Under the pieces are notes generated by a model. That model did not search any database and was not told the DNA's origin. It saw nothing but the letters and a program-made list of their open reading frames with translations. DNA of 38,852 bases from a bacterium (GTDB lineage: Bacteria > Desulfobacterota > Deferrisomatia > Deferrisomatales > BM512): the NCBI GenBank assembly GCA_004322275.1, contig SCTA01000024.1, positions 1 through 38,852 on the forward strand, in the 5' to 3' direction. Below, piece after piece: positions 7,432 through 15,841 of this stretch; positions within the stretch are counted from its first letter, which is position 1, and every line of letters begins with the position of its first letter. The position numbers and the translations under genes are program-made.

Positions 7432-8340
7432 AACGCGCTGTTTCCCCGCATCCGCCAGGAATATGTCCCTGTGGTCGTTTACTGCGACAGCCACGGGTTT
7501 TACGTTCGCTTCCGGTTTCACCTCCGTCTGCAGGGCGCCGTCGGCGTTCAGCGCAAGAACGGTGCCGGAGGCTGCGTCCAGCAGAAAAACCCACCCGAAA
7601 CGGCCGTCAACCCCAATGCCCGAGAGGCTGACCTTCCGTTCCACAACCTTTTCTACGTCCACGGACGCCTTCCAGTTACCGTCGAGATCGAATCGGCTTA
7701 TGACGCCGGAGCCCTCCTCCACCACCCAGACGGAACCGTCGTCAACCGGAGAAAACGCTATGGCTTTGGGCCTCTGGAAATGCCCCTTGAGGGAGACATC
7801 ACCCGGCGACCACTTGTCGAGATACTCGCCCCGGTTGGAAAAGATCTCTATCCTGCGGTTGCCGGAATCGACAACGTAAATCCTGCCGGTACCGGAGGCG
7901 GCCACGGAGCCGGGTGAACGGAAGTCCCCTTTCCCGAAGCCGTGGCTTCCCGGGGTCATCTGAATGGAGCCGTCTTTTTCAAGCACGACAAGCCTGTCGT
8001 TGCCTGTATCGGAGAGCCAGATTCTCTCCCGGCGGTCAAAGCAAAGCCAACGAGGGGTGTCGAATACCCTTCCCGAGCGGCCCTTCTCAGCGCCTATCGT
8101 CCTTTGCCAGCGCCCATCCTCGTCGAAGAGCACTACCGCGTTTCGCTTGTCGTCGGCTACCGCAAGTATGCCCTTTTCAGATATCGCCAGTCCGGCGGGG
8201 CTTTCCAGCTCGTTTCTGCCCTCGCCGTGCTCCCCGTAGACCTTCCTTAATTCATATACCGGCTTTGAGGCGGCGGATGCGCCGCCCGCCAGAAGTAGTA
8301 GTAGTATAAGTATAAACCACGTAGCCGCCCGTAGCGTCAC
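7411..8340 (-). CDS. Secreted NHL-repeat beta-propeller protein
   Basis: A 309-residue protein with a strong signal peptide (hydrophobic core about 8-20, cleavage near GGASAAS). The rest is NHL repeats: LESPAGLAISEKG, FDTPRWLCFDRRERIWLSDTGNDRLVVL, FRSPGSVAASGTGRIYVVDSGNRRIEIF, FQRPKAIAFSPVDDGSVWVVE and the closing VKPVAVAVNDHRDIFLADAGKQRVLYY. This gives a six-bladed propeller that probably acts as a scaffold or ligand-binding module in the periplasm or outside the cell. NHL proteins are commonly encoded beside multihaem cytochromes in Geobacter-like genomes. The GTG start lies 3 bp after the lipoprotein stop, so the two are probably coupled. Confidence 0.85.
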   Translation of the reverse strand: MTLRAATWFILILLLLLAGGASAASKPVYELRKVYGEHGEGRNELESPAGLAISEKGILAVADDKRNAVVLFDEDGRWQRTIGAEKGRSGRVFDTPRWLCFDRRERIWLSDTGNDRLVVLEKDGSIQMTPGSHGFGKGDFRSPGSVAASGTGRIYVVDSGNRRIEIFSNRGEYLDKWSPGDVSLKGHFQRPKAIAFSPVDDGSVWVVEEGSGVISRFDLDGNWKASVDVEKVVERKVSLSGIGVDGRFGWVFLLDAASGTVLALNADGALQTEVKPEANVKPVAVAVNDHRDIFLADAGKQRVLYYERK

Positions 8341-8343
8341 AGC

Positions 8344-9081
8344 TTACTTGGGCTTGACCTTGAGCAGGATTTCCTCGGCGTTACCCTCGTCAGCTTCCTG
8401 GGTCTTTTCCGCTTCAATATCCTTGGCCTCTTCCGTGGCCATCTTGGTCTCTTCCTTCTGCTGCTCGAATATCTGTTCGAGTTCCAGTTCGCGGTTGTCG
8501 GTCAGGTGGACGGCCAGTTCGTCGGAGAGCTGAATGACTCCCCGCTGGGCAAGCTCGTTGACCGAGGGCCCCTCGCTGAGGCCGAAGACCTCGGCCACGG
8601 TGGTGTTTGAATGGATAAAGGCCCTCGACGACCATACGAGATCCCCGGTTTCGACGACCAGCATGTCGAGGAACATCGAGAATTCCACGCTGGTGGACTT
8701 CTCCTCTTCGCCGTTGAGCATGAGGCCGCCGCAAAGGACCGCGTCAACCTGAAGCTCTTCGCCGATCTTCCGGACTATTTCCCTGTCGAGGGATTCAGTG
8801 TTCCGGAGCTTGAGCTTCTTCATCAGGCCGGCCACGTAGCGCGGCTCCTCGATGCTTTCAAAGATCCCCTTGGAGAGGAGCTCCTGCACCAGCATCAACT
8901 CAGCGTGCTTTGGCCCGACGGCGCCCTCAGCCAGAGAGTCGAAAGGCAGTACGGCTACTCTCTTTATCCCGGTGTAAACCGGCTCGGGAGTAACGGGTTT
9001 TGAATAGGTCTGCACCTGCAACCCGGAACAGCCCGTAGCCAGCAGCGCAAGCACGATAAGCCCCGCCCACAAAGTCCGCAT
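8344..9081 (-). CDS. CsgG/LpoB-like outer-membrane lipoprotein
   Basis: A 245-residue lipoprotein. The start at 9081 is chosen because AGGAGG lies 8 bp upstream and it begins the signal sequence MRTLWAGLIVLALLATGCSG, with lipobox Cys at 18; an in-frame start at 9177 would bury the signal. Residues 40-190 (KRVAVLPFDSLAEG, then ELLSKGIFESIEEPRYV and LQVDAVLCGGLM) have the pattern of the CsgG/GNA1162/LpoB-type periplasmic domain. The C-terminus is a charged, coiled-coil-like tail rich in E, K and Q. It may stabilise or gate the adjacent beta-barrel protein; a true CsgG pore is uncertain because no clear transmembrane hairpins were seen. Confidence 0.75.
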   Translation of the reverse strand: MRTLWAGLIVLALLATGCSGLQVQTYSKPVTPEPVYTGIKRVAVLPFDSLAEGAVGPKHAELMLVQELLSKGIFESIEEPRYVAGLMKKLKLRNTESLDREIVRKIGEELQVDAVLCGGLMLNGEEEKSTSVEFSMFLDMLVVETGDLVWSSRAFIHSNTTVAEVFGLSEGPSVNELAQRGVIQLSDELAVHLTDNRELELEQIFEQQKEETKMATEEAKDIEAEKTQEADEGNAEEILLKVKPK

Positions 9082-9163
9082 ATTATGTTCCTCCTTATAT
9101 CCCGGAAACCCTCTCGAGTCGCAGGGGTCCGGCCTCCATATCAGGCAACAAAACAAGAGATTA

Positions 9164-11029
9164 TCAAAATTTGCCACTTACCTCAACAAGATAGCTTTCG
9201 GAATCGTTCTTTTCCCCCTCTATCTGCGTTTCAAATCCATATTCGAACTTGAATTTCAGGTGATCCCTGTAGATGGGAAAAGACAGTGAAACGTCATAGG
9301 ATTTCTTGTCCTCGGAGGTGGAGTTTCTTGTGTAGCCGTGATCGACGGCGAAATCGTAAATGCCGAGCGCTTTCCAGCCGTAAGACAGGTCAAGGGTATA
9401 CTCGAATTCGGGGGGGGCGTCGTCCTCGCTCTCGTCGGACGCCTTATGCCCGTACTCGGCCTTGGCTGTCATGTTCTTGAAAAAATCCTTCAACTCCAGC
9501 GCAAACTTCGTATCGTCCTCGCGCTTTATGAAGTTGACCTCTTCCTCGGGATAGGTGGCCGTTCTGGAGTATTTGTGGTCAACTGAAAACTTTGTAACGT
9601 CACCCAGTTCAATCGTATATTTGGCCGCTACTTCCCACTTGCTTTCTTTTCCGGAGTCGGCGCTGACCGTGTAGACGGGTTTCAGTTCCAGTCCGGGAAT
9701 GTCTTTAAGCTCGAGGTTGCCCTCGAAATCCCAGACGACATCCGTGTTGGTTCTATCGCCGTTTTCCCACTCGTAGGAGAAATTGCGCGTCGCCTTGAAT
9801 TTGATCTGGTCTTCCCAGACCTTCCACTCGCTCTCCAGCTTGTACTCGTCCTTGCGTTTTCTTATGCTGCTTTCGTCTTCCGGACTTTCGTGGTCGTAGG
9901 TCCAGTCGTAAGAAAAAAGCAGACTCACAATATCCAGGGGCTTGTAGGTCAGCTCGGCTCCGGCGCCCTGTGAGGTGGTGGTCGTATCCGCGTCGGTCCC
10001 CTCTTTGTTTTCCAGCGTGTAAACGTAGTCCGCCTTAACGTCGATGAATTCGCTGGGTTTTGGGCTTACCTTCACCTCCCCTTCCCACTTGCGGCTCACC
10101 TCGGTGGGCTCTTCGACCATGAAATCCTTGTCCCATTTATTTTCCTGGGTGACGGCGAAATCCACCCATTCGATGGTCTTGAACTCCAGCTTGGCCTTGG
10201 CCTCGTTGGTAAGCGTGTCGGACTTGTCGAGAAGGCGGTCGTCGCTGTCGAGGGTCAATCCCTGGTCGCGCTGATGCTTTGCCTCGGCGTCGAACTTCCA
10301 GGCGTCGCCCAGGTCGGTTTTGAATTTTGCGGTGGCCGCGAAGGAGCGGTCGTCGGTTTTGTCTTCTTCAGGACTGCGGGGAGTGGAGGTGTCTTTTTTG
10401 GCGTCAAGGCTAAATTCGACAAGGTCTTTGAGAAGTTTGTATTCAAAGGCGCCTTCGTAGGCCTTGTCGACGGTTTCGTCGCTGCGCTCGTAGGTGAAGG
10501 CGGCATCGGGAAGGATATCGTTTTTGGGCTCGGCCTTCGCCTCGAACTTGAGGGTGGTGTCGATCTCCGTGTCCGTTTCGGGGTCGTCGGATTCGGTGAT
10601 TGACTGCGACCATTCGCTCGCCGCTGACCACCAGGTGGCCTTCGCCTCTCCCTTGACGCTGTGATCGGTGGTCAGAGTGTCAAAATCCTCTTCCTTGTCC
10701 TCAAACGCCCGGCTCAGTTCATACCCGAGTTTTACATTAAAGTCGTAAGAGGTTTTGTGGTCGTAGCCGAAGGTGAACTTTCGGGTTTCCTTCTCGTCGA
10801 AGACAGACCCGCTCTCGTCCGCCTTCCTGTCGCCTTCTTTTGTGTAGGTGGCCTCGGCGGTGTATTCGGCGGCAAAAACCAGTCCGGGGGCAAAAAAGCA
10901 AAGGACGGCAACGGCGGCTGGCGCCATTAAACGGAAGGAAATGCACCCGCTTGGCCGTCCACAGTCAGGGACACCACCGGTTTTCACGCAAATTTGGCCG
11001 GAACCCGCCGAACGTGAAAAGATTTGCAA
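9164..11029 (-). CDS. Large outer-membrane beta-barrel protein
   Basis: A protein of up to 621 residues. After the signal (MAPAAVAVLCFFAPGLVFA, about 35-53) nearly the whole chain is alternating polar/hydrophobic strands such as KFTFGYDHKTSYDFNVKLGYEL and DHLKFKFEYGFETQ. These are separated by loops very rich in D, E, K and T, and the chain ends in the outer-membrane signature ...VEVSGKF. Length and strand density suggest more than 20 strands, comparable with MtrB/PioB or OmbB-type porins that sheathe multihaem cytochromes, though no family-specific motif was seen. The start is uncertain: TTG 11029 has an AAGGGA site, whereas ATG 10927 has no Shine-Dalgarno and gives a signal without a basic residue. 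Confidence 0.82.
   Translation of the reverse strand: MQIFSRSAGSGQICVKTGGVPDCGRPSGCISFRLMAPAAVAVLCFFAPGLVFAAEYTAEATYTKEGDRKADESGSVFDEKETRKFTFGYDHKTSYDFNVKLGYELSRAFEDKEEDFDTLTTDHSVKGEAKATWWSAASEWSQSITESDDPETDTEIDTTLKFEAKAEPKNDILPDAAFTYERSDETVDKAYEGAFEYKLLKDLVEFSLDAKKDTSTPRSPEEDKTDDRSFAATAKFKTDLGDAWKFDAEAKHQRDQGLTLDSDDRLLDKSDTLTNEAKAKLEFKTIEWVDFAVTQENKWDKDFMVEEPTEVSRKWEGEVKVSPKPSEFIDVKADYVYTLENKEGTDADTTTTSQGAGAELTYKPLDIVSLLFSYDWTYDHESPEDESSIRKRKDEYKLESEWKVWEDQIKFKATRNFSYEWENGDRTNTDVVWDFEGNLELKDIPGLELKPVYTVSADSGKESKWEVAAKYTIELGDVTKFSVDHKYSRTATYPEEEVNFIKREDDTKFALELKDFFKNMTAKAEYGHKASDESEDDAPPEFEYTLDLSYGWKALGIYDFAVDHGYTRNSTSEDKKSYDVSLSFPIYRDHLKFKFEYGFETQIEGEKNDSESYLVEVSGKF
10985..11023 (-). promoter_or_regulatory. 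Structured segment at the 5' end of the barrel gene
   Basis: On the minus strand GCAAAT and TTTTCACG are followed about 24 nt later by ATTTGC and CGTGAAAA. GCAAAT can pair with ATTTGC, and TTTTCACG with CGTGAAAA, but the two helices cross, so they are mutually exclusive or form a pseudoknot. The segment lies between the candidate TTG (11029) and ATG (10927) starts. It may be leader RNA if the ATG is used; this is speculative. Confidence 0.3.
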
Positions 11030-11123
11030 AAAATTCCCTTCCCGAAAGGGTAAATATAATCAATAGAAGGTATTGCCCGCATCCGCTCTTGACGCTTGTC
11101 TTCCCCGGAGCAAAGCTCAGATG

Positions 11124-11152
11124 GTTTTATCCCAACCATGAAACCTTGTCAA
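11124..11152 (-). promoter_or_regulatory. Promoter of the barrel-lipoprotein-NHL operon
   Basis: On the minus strand a perfect TTGACA (11152-11147), a 17-bp spacer and TAAAAC (11129-11124) form a sigma-70-type promoter just after the mltD stop codon. It would give the barrel gene a leader of roughly 90-190 nt, depending on which start codon is used. Confidence 0.55.
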
Positions 11153-11169
11153 CGACTTCAAGGTTTTTT
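11141..11169. terminator. Hairpin after mltD, terminator-like on the plus strand
   Basis: AAACCTTG (11141-11148) pairs perfectly with CAAGGTTT (11159-11166) around a 10-nt loop. The plus strand continues with T residues, giving an intrinsic-terminator shape. On the minus strand the hairpin follows the mltD stop directly but lacks a U-tract, and it overlaps the -35 box of the barrel promoter. It may block antisense transcription or stabilise the mltD 3' end. Confidence 0.4.
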
Positions 11170-13072
11170 AATTGGCTTCGGGGCCGAGCCGCAGGGTATC
11201 GCCGGGCCTGATTACGGAATCGGATTCCAGTGAGTTCCACAGGAGCAGATTGCGTATCGACACCCCCTTTGATTTGGCGATAGAGGAAATTGTGTCGCCT
11301 CTTGTCACGGTGTAAATCTGGGAGCCGCGGGAGGCGTACTCCTCCGCGAAGCCGGGTTTCGATACCACCAGAGTGTCGCCAGGCTTTATCGAAGCTTTTT
11401 TGCCGAGAGAATTCCAGGCGACTATCTCTTTGGCAGTGACCCCGAAATCCCTGGCGATGCCCCAGACTGTATCGCCCCGGCGGACTTTGTGGGTAAGGCG
11501 CTCCCCTTCCTCGCGGCTGATTTTCTCTACTGAAGCAATCATTCCGGGAGCGCAGGAAACCGCTATCTTCGAGCCTCTTTTCAGCTTTTTGGGGGCGTCC
11601 ATCCTGTTTAAATCGAGGAGAGCCGTTACTGTCGTGCCGAATTTACCGGCTATCTTCTCAAACGTATCTCCCTGCCTTACCGCGTAGGACTCGAAGACCA
11701 GTTTTTCCTCCTCGCCGAGACCCGCGATTGCAGCGCTGACGGCCTCTGCGCTGCCAGGAGGAACGCGAAGGGGATAGCCGGAGGTTTTAGGGGGAGTACA
11801 TCCCCTGAGAAGAGCGGGATTTAGCTGCTCCAGCAGTTTTTTGTCAACGCCGCTCTTCGCCGCTATCGTAGCGAAGTCCACCGCCGCGTCCACCGTTACG
11901 GTGTCGAACGTGTACTCCGGCTCCAGAGCGTTGACGAAGCCGTAGTGCGCCGGATCGCTGGAGATGAGCAAAAAGGCGTACAGCTTGGGCACGTACCTTA
12001 CGGTTTCCCTTCTCAGGCGTCCCGAGGCCGCTATGCCCCAGAAATCCTTCTTGCGGCACCTGTCCAGCGCGCGGGAGATTGTTCCCGACCCGGCGTTGTA
12101 GGCGGCTATGGCAAGCTCCCAGTCGCCGAACTTGGCGTAGAGGTCTTTTAGGTGTCTGGCCGCCGCCCTGGTGGAGAGCTCGGGGTCCATCCTCTGGTCT
12201 ACCCACCAGTCCACCTTGAGCCCGTAGAGCTTTCCCGTAGAGGGTATGAACTGCCAGAGCCCCCCGGCGCCGGAGGGAGATTTCGCGTTGAGGACGAAGC
12301 TGCTCTCGACCATCGCGACGATAGCCAGCTCTCCCGGCAGCCCCTCTTCACGCAGAATCCGGCTTATCGAGGGCAGATGTTTCCCCGAGCGATTGAGTAT
12401 CTTCTGCATGGTCTTGTGGTAAGGGCCTGTGAATTCGCGTAGAACGGATTTTATCGGCTCTCTGTCGGGGACAAGCCAGGCCGCGCCGGGGGGAACGGCC
12501 TCGATGTCGTCCACCACCAGTCCGGGAGGCGCCCCCTCCTCGGGTTCGACAAAGGGGAGGTCTTCTTCGGTTATGGCCCCGGAAACCTCTTCCCCGGCGA
12601 CAGCCGCCTCATCCAGCGAGGGATCCGAAAGCTCCGACACGGCTTTGTCTACAGCCTGAAGGCGGGCTTCCGTCTCGCTGTTAACGGGAAGTCCGGCATC
12701 GCACGCTTCACCGGAGTCTGAAGTAATATCCTTATTTTCCTCCGCCGGAGAAGCCGTCGCAGGGGTTGAAGGGGAAGCATCCTCTTCATTGACCGCCTGT
12801 TCGGAAACTTCAGGCGAAACCGTGCCGGAAGCTGAGGGGGACGGAACTTCGGCCGGGGGCGGAGTCGTCACGGAGGTTTCTTCGACTGCGAGGGGTGCGG
12901 GCGGTGCGGCGGGTTCCGCGACGGGAGCATGAATCGAAGCCTTATCGCGCGGGGCGACAGCAAAAGGAGAAGGCTCCTGACGCAGGAAGGTTTCGGCGTC
13001 CGGCAAAGCCGAGACCGAGCAGCCCGCCGCGAAGAAAGCCAGCGCCAATCCAACTATAGGGCGATACTTCAA
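11168..13072 (-). CDS. mltD: Membrane-bound lytic murein transglycosylase D (SLT + three LysM)
   Basis: Cleaves the MurNAc-GlcNAc bond of peptidoglycan, leaving 1,6-anhydro ends, at the periplasmic face of the outer membrane. The 634-residue protein begins with a lipobox (FFAAGC, Cys18), then about 180 residues of Pro/Ala/Ser/Glu low-complexity linker, longer than in E. coli MltD. The SLT domain follows with VESSFVLNAKSPSGAGGLWQF (catalytic Glu256) and AIAAYNAGSG. Three C-terminal LysM repeats bind glycan: YAVRQGDTFEKIAGKFG, HKVRRGDTVWGIARDFG and YTVTRGDTISSIAKSKG. It lies between the pilus locus and the envelope redox operon and could open the wall for either; that is only a positional suggestion. 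Confidence 0.95.
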   Translation of the reverse strand: MKYRPIVGLALAFFAAGCSVSALPDAETFLRQEPSPFAVAPRDKASIHAPVAEPAAPPAPLAVEETSVTTPPPAEVPSPSASGTVSPEVSEQAVNEEDASPSTPATASPAEENKDITSDSGEACDAGLPVNSETEARLQAVDKAVSELSDPSLDEAAVAGEEVSGAITEEDLPFVEPEEGAPPGLVVDDIEAVPPGAAWLVPDREPIKSVLREFTGPYHKTMQKILNRSGKHLPSISRILREEGLPGELAIVAMVESSFVLNAKSPSGAGGLWQFIPSTGKLYGLKVDWWVDQRMDPELSTRAAARHLKDLYAKFGDWELAIAAYNAGSGTISRALDRCRKKDFWGIAASGRLRRETVRYVPKLYAFLLISSDPAHYGFVNALEPEYTFDTVTVDAAVDFATIAAKSGVDKKLLEQLNPALLRGCTPPKTSGYPLRVPPGSAEAVSAAIAGLGEEEKLVFESYAVRQGDTFEKIAGKFGTTVTALLDLNRMDAPKKLKRGSKIAVSCAPGMIASVEKISREEGERLTHKVRRGDTVWGIARDFGVTAKEIVAWNSLGKKASIKPGDTLVVSKPGFAEEYASRGSQIYTVTRGDTISSIAKSKGVSIRNLLLWNSLESDSVIRPGDTLRLGPEAN

Positions 13073-13298
13073 ACTTTCTTCCCTTCGCTCAAAGATAACT
13101 TGAGATAATCGGCGAATTGGCCGATAAATATTTCAAACGCCTTGGGATTAACCTTTTTTGGATATATTTTAAACTTGTGTTGAAAACCGTTATCCAATCT
13201 TTGGCATCACTTCCCGGAGCTGATCCCCTGGCCGCGCCGACGCGGCTTTCCAGAGGGATTTTTATCAAAAACCCGCGTCCGGCTCAAGGAGAAAGACC
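13073..13298. other. Divergent regulatory spacer between mltD and the pilus ATPase
   Basis: 226 bp separate two divergent genes, with an AT-rich middle (13125-13200) where promoters for both strands are likely. One candidate on the plus strand is TTGGGA, 17 bp, TATTTT. The ribosome-binding site AAGGAG (13286-13291) for the ATPase lies at its end. No operator was identified. Confidence 0.35.
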
Positions 13299-13325
13299 GT
13301 GAAGGACGTGAAGGACGTGAAGGAC
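13299..13325 (+). repeat. Three tandem 9-bp repeats at the start codon
   Basis: GTGAAGGAC occurs three times in a row, encoding V/M-K-D, so there are three in-frame GTG codons spaced 9 bp apart. Only the first has AAGGAG at an ideal distance (7 bp). Gain or loss of a unit would keep the frame and move the other GTGs relative to the ribosome-binding site. Confidence 0.8.
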
Positions 13326-15104
13326 AAAAAGCGCATACATACTTCGCTGAACCTCGAAATGGCGTTGGCGGCCTGCTTTGAGAAAAATCTTCTGACCGAG
13401 AAGCAGGCGCGCTACATCTTCGAGAGATCGAAAATCCAGCGCGCGAAGATAGCCGCCCAGAGTTCGGAGGTCGAGGCGGACGATCCCGCGACTCTCATTC
13501 ATTCCTTTGAGTTCTCCCCGCCCTTTCGCGAAAACGAGCCTCTGGAACCGACTGAAATAGTCGAGGCTATCGCCGAAAAGCTAAGCGTCCCCACGATACA
13601 CATAGACCCCCTCAAGCTCGACAGCGAGGCGATAGTCAAATCCCTTCCCAGGGCGTTCGCTTTCAAGCACGCCTCCCTCGTACTCGATCCGAAAATAGAC
13701 CCGGCTCCCGTCGCCATGGCCAATCCGACGGATTTCGAGGCCCTGCACATAATAAGGGCCCGGCTCGGGAAAAGGGTGCGCATCTTCATGGCCCCCGCGG
13801 GCGAGATTCTTCATCTCATACGCGAGATTTACGGCTTCAAGACCTCGGTTGCCGCAGCGGAAAAGGATCTCTCGCAGCTTCCGGACATCCAGAACCTGGA
13901 GCAGTTCTTTTCGATGCGTTCGGAATCGGACGTGGACGTCAGCGACAGCCACATCGTCCGCGCCGTGGACCATCTGCTCCGCTACGCCTTCGACCAGCGA
14001 GCCAGCGACATACACATCGAACCCAAAAGGGAGCAGTGCGTCGTGCGGCTCCGCATAGACGGCGTCCTCCACACCGTACATACCTTTTCCAGAAGGGTTC
14101 ACTCGGGGATAGTTTCGAGGATAAAAACCCTCGCCCGGATGGACATAGCCGAAAAGCGCCTCCCGCAGGACGGCAGGATAAAGGCCCAACACGGACAGAC
14201 CTCCGTGGAACTTCGCGTCTCCACCCTTCCGGTGGCTTTCGGGGAGAAAGCCGTGCTGAGGATTTTCGATCCGATCCTTCTGGACAAGGATCTCTCGGAA
14301 CTCGGCCTCGCCGGGAGGGAGCTCGAACTCGTCGAAGGGTTTCTCGCGAGGCCCCACGGGATATTTCTGGTCACCGGCCCCACCGGCTCCGGCAAAACGA
14401 CAACCCTTTACACCGCCCTGAAAAAGATATCGACGGAGGCTTACAACGTCTCCACCGTCGAAGACCCTATAGAAAACATCTGCCCTGAATTCAACCAGGT
14501 AGGGGTGCAAAGCCACATAGGCCTCTCCTTCGCCAATGCGCTGCGGACCCTCCTTCGGCAGGACCCGGACATTATAATGGTCGGCGAGATACGCGACGCC
14601 GAAACCGCGAAGATGGCGATTCAGGCCGCCCTCACCGGCCATCTGGTCCTCTCGACCCTCCACACCAACGACGCTCCGGGGGCGATAAACAGGCTTCTGG
14701 ACATGGAGGTGGAGCCCTTTTTGCTTTCCTCCACCCTCCTTGGGGTGATGGCTCAAAGACTTGTGCGTACCCCTTGCAACAATTGCGCAGTAAATAGATT
14801 GATCGATCCCGACGAGGCCAGGCTGCTGTGCCTCCCTGGGGACACGCAGATTCTCGCCGGCGAGGGGTGCCCCCGGTGCAGGCGCACGGGATACCTCGGA
14901 AGGACAGGCATCTTTGAGATACTGGGGGTTTCGAGGGCGGTGGCGGACGCCATCCACCTGCGGGCCTCCACACAGGAGATTGAGGCGATCGGCCGTTCGG
15001 AGGGGATGCTTACGCTAATGGAAGCGGGAGTGGGAAAAGTGCTTTCGGGGATGACCACTCCCTCGGAGGTGCTGCGCCAGGCCTATATGGGAGAAAGCTC
15101 ATAA
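13299..15104 (+). CDS. GspE/PilB-family pilus or secretion assembly ATPase
   Basis: A hexameric cytoplasmic ATPase that powers pilin polymerisation or type II secretion. The 601 residues include a T2SSE-type N-terminal domain (about 80-190) and a complete motor: N2 region SDIHIEPK, Walker A GPTGSGKTTT (about 359-368), Asp box VSTVEDPIE, Walker B DPDIIMVGEIRD (about 422), His box TGHLVLSTLHTND (about 446), and the zinc-binding CNNC...CPRC pair (about 493-527) typical of PilB/GspE and absent from PilT. The GTG start follows AAGGAG. Minor pilins follow on the same strand, so a type IV pilus PilB role is favoured over GspE. No pilC, pilT, pilD or major pilin gene is in view. Confidence 0.93.
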   Translation: MKDVKDVKDKKRIHTSLNLEMALAACFEKNLLTEKQARYIFERSKIQRAKIAAQSSEVEADDPATLIHSFEFSPPFRENEPLEPTEIVEAIAEKLSVPTIHIDPLKLDSEAIVKSLPRAFAFKHASLVLDPKIDPAPVAMANPTDFEALHIIRARLGKRVRIFMAPAGEILHLIREIYGFKTSVAAAEKDLSQLPDIQNLEQFFSMRSESDVDVSDSHIVRAVDHLLRYAFDQRASDIHIEPKREQCVVRLRIDGVLHTVHTFSRRVHSGIVSRIKTLARMDIAEKRLPQDGRIKAQHGQTSVELRVSTLPVAFGEKAVLRIFDPILLDKDLSELGLAGRELELVEGFLARPHGIFLVTGPTGSGKTTTLYTALKKISTEAYNVSTVEDPIENICPEFNQVGVQSHIGLSFANALRTLLRQDPDIIMVGEIRDAETAKMAIQAALTGHLVLSTLHTNDAPGAINRLLDMEVEPFLLSSTLLGVMAQRLVRTPCNNCAVNRLIDPDEARLLCLPGDTQILAGEGCPRCRRTGYLGRTGIFEILGVSRAVADAIHLRASTQEIEAIGRSEGMLTLMEAGVGKVLSGMTTPSEVLRQAYMGESS

Positions 15105-15106
15105 AC

Positions 15107-15122
15107 TGGCATTATTCGCGCT
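15107..15122 (+). promoter_or_regulatory. Candidate sigma-54 promoter before the minor pilins
   Basis: TGGCAT followed by a GC dinucleotide exactly 10 bp after the GG satisfies the invariant spacing of -24/-12 promoters; the -12 part (GCGCT) is only a partial match. It begins 3 bp after the ATPase stop and about 110 bp before the first prepilin. Sigma-54 control of pilin genes is known in Pseudomonas and Geobacter. Confidence 0.3.
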
Positions 15123-15229
15123 TTTGTAATACATTACAGGATTAAGACGGTGCGTTTTGACCGGGCGTTTATAAAACACGATGACGTATCTTAACGGGCA
15201 GGCGCTGATTCAACAGCGGACGGCCGGGG

Positions 15230-15841
15230 ATGAACATGAGAGCCAGCGGGAACAGACAAGGGGGCTTTAGCCTCGTTGAACTTATGGTGACGGTAGCAAT
15301 TATCGCCGTCATCGGGGTCATCGCGGTCCCGGCCCTCAATCTTTACATACCGAAGTACCGCGTAGACAACGCCTCCAAGGTCGTCGCCTCGGAAATGCAG
15401 CTGGCGCGAATGCGGGCGATATCGAAAAATCTGCCCCAGATCGTCACCGTCGATACCGTCGCGCAAACCGTCGTCCTCGCCCAGATAAACGCCGACGACT
15501 CCCTTACCACCATAAACACCCTCTCTTTCGAGGGAAGCTCCGGCGTGCCGACCTTCGCTGGAGTCTCCATCGGAAGGATATCGGGTACGGGGGTTCCCGC
15601 CGACGCCCCCGTCTCGGAAGAGAGCGCCGCGGCGGCCTTCGGGGTGCCGGGGGGCTCGGAGGTCTATCCCTCCATAACCTTTCTGCAAAACGGCCTCAGC
15701 AACCGGAGCGGGCAAATCTATCTGATTCCCTCCGGGGACCTGACGAACTCGCGTTCCGACAGGACAAAAGCGGTCCAGGTCCTTCGGGCCGGAATGGTCC
15801 GCCGGTTCAAATACGACGGCTCGGTCTGGAAGGAGTACTGA
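15230..15841 (+). CDS. GspH/FimT-type minor prepilin
   Basis: A 203-residue prepilin. The cleavage site and stem helix are clear: GG|FSLVELMVTVAIIAVIGVIAVPAL, with the conserved Glu at mature position 5. The leader is 12 residues from Met1, or 10 if translation begins at Met3. The C-terminal beta-rich head (for example SGQIYLIPSGDLTNSR, AVQVLRAGMVRRFKYDG) matches the GspH/FimT family (the 'U' minor pilin). It would join the tip complex that primes pilus assembly after processing by PilD and insertion in the inner membrane. Its TGA overlaps the ATG of the next pilin gene by one base, so the two are translationally coupled. Confidence 0.9.
   Translation: MNMRASGNRQGGFSLVELMVTVAIIAVIGVIAVPALNLYIPKYRVDNASKVVASEMQLARMRAISKNLPQIVTVDTVAQTVVLAQINADDSLTTINTLSFEGSSGVPTFAGVSIGRISGTGVPADAPVSEESAAAAFGVPGGSEVYPSITFLQNGLSNRSGQIYLIPSGDLTNSRSDRTKAVQVLRAGMVRRFKYDGSVWKEY

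Noticed and set aside
9082-9177. Earlier start for the CsgG-like lipoprotein
   Set aside because: It would put 32 residues in front of the lipoprotein signal peptide. AGGAGG directly precedes the start at 9081.
10930-11120. GEMM-type cyclic dinucleotide riboswitch before the barrel gene
   Set aside because: Such switches are common before cytochrome genes in Geobacter, so it was sought; the GACGCAAAGCC-type core and tetraloop receptor are absent on the minus strand.
13299-13900. Cyclic-di-GMP-binding MshEN motif in the pilus ATPase
   Set aside because: The N-terminal domain is of the T2SSE type, but the repeated RLG..L...G signature needed for the nucleotide was not found.
13581-14957. 458-codon open frame antisense to the pilus ATPase
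   Set aside because: A GC-rich codon-position shadow with no recognisable domain; the plus-strand ATPase contains every expected motif.
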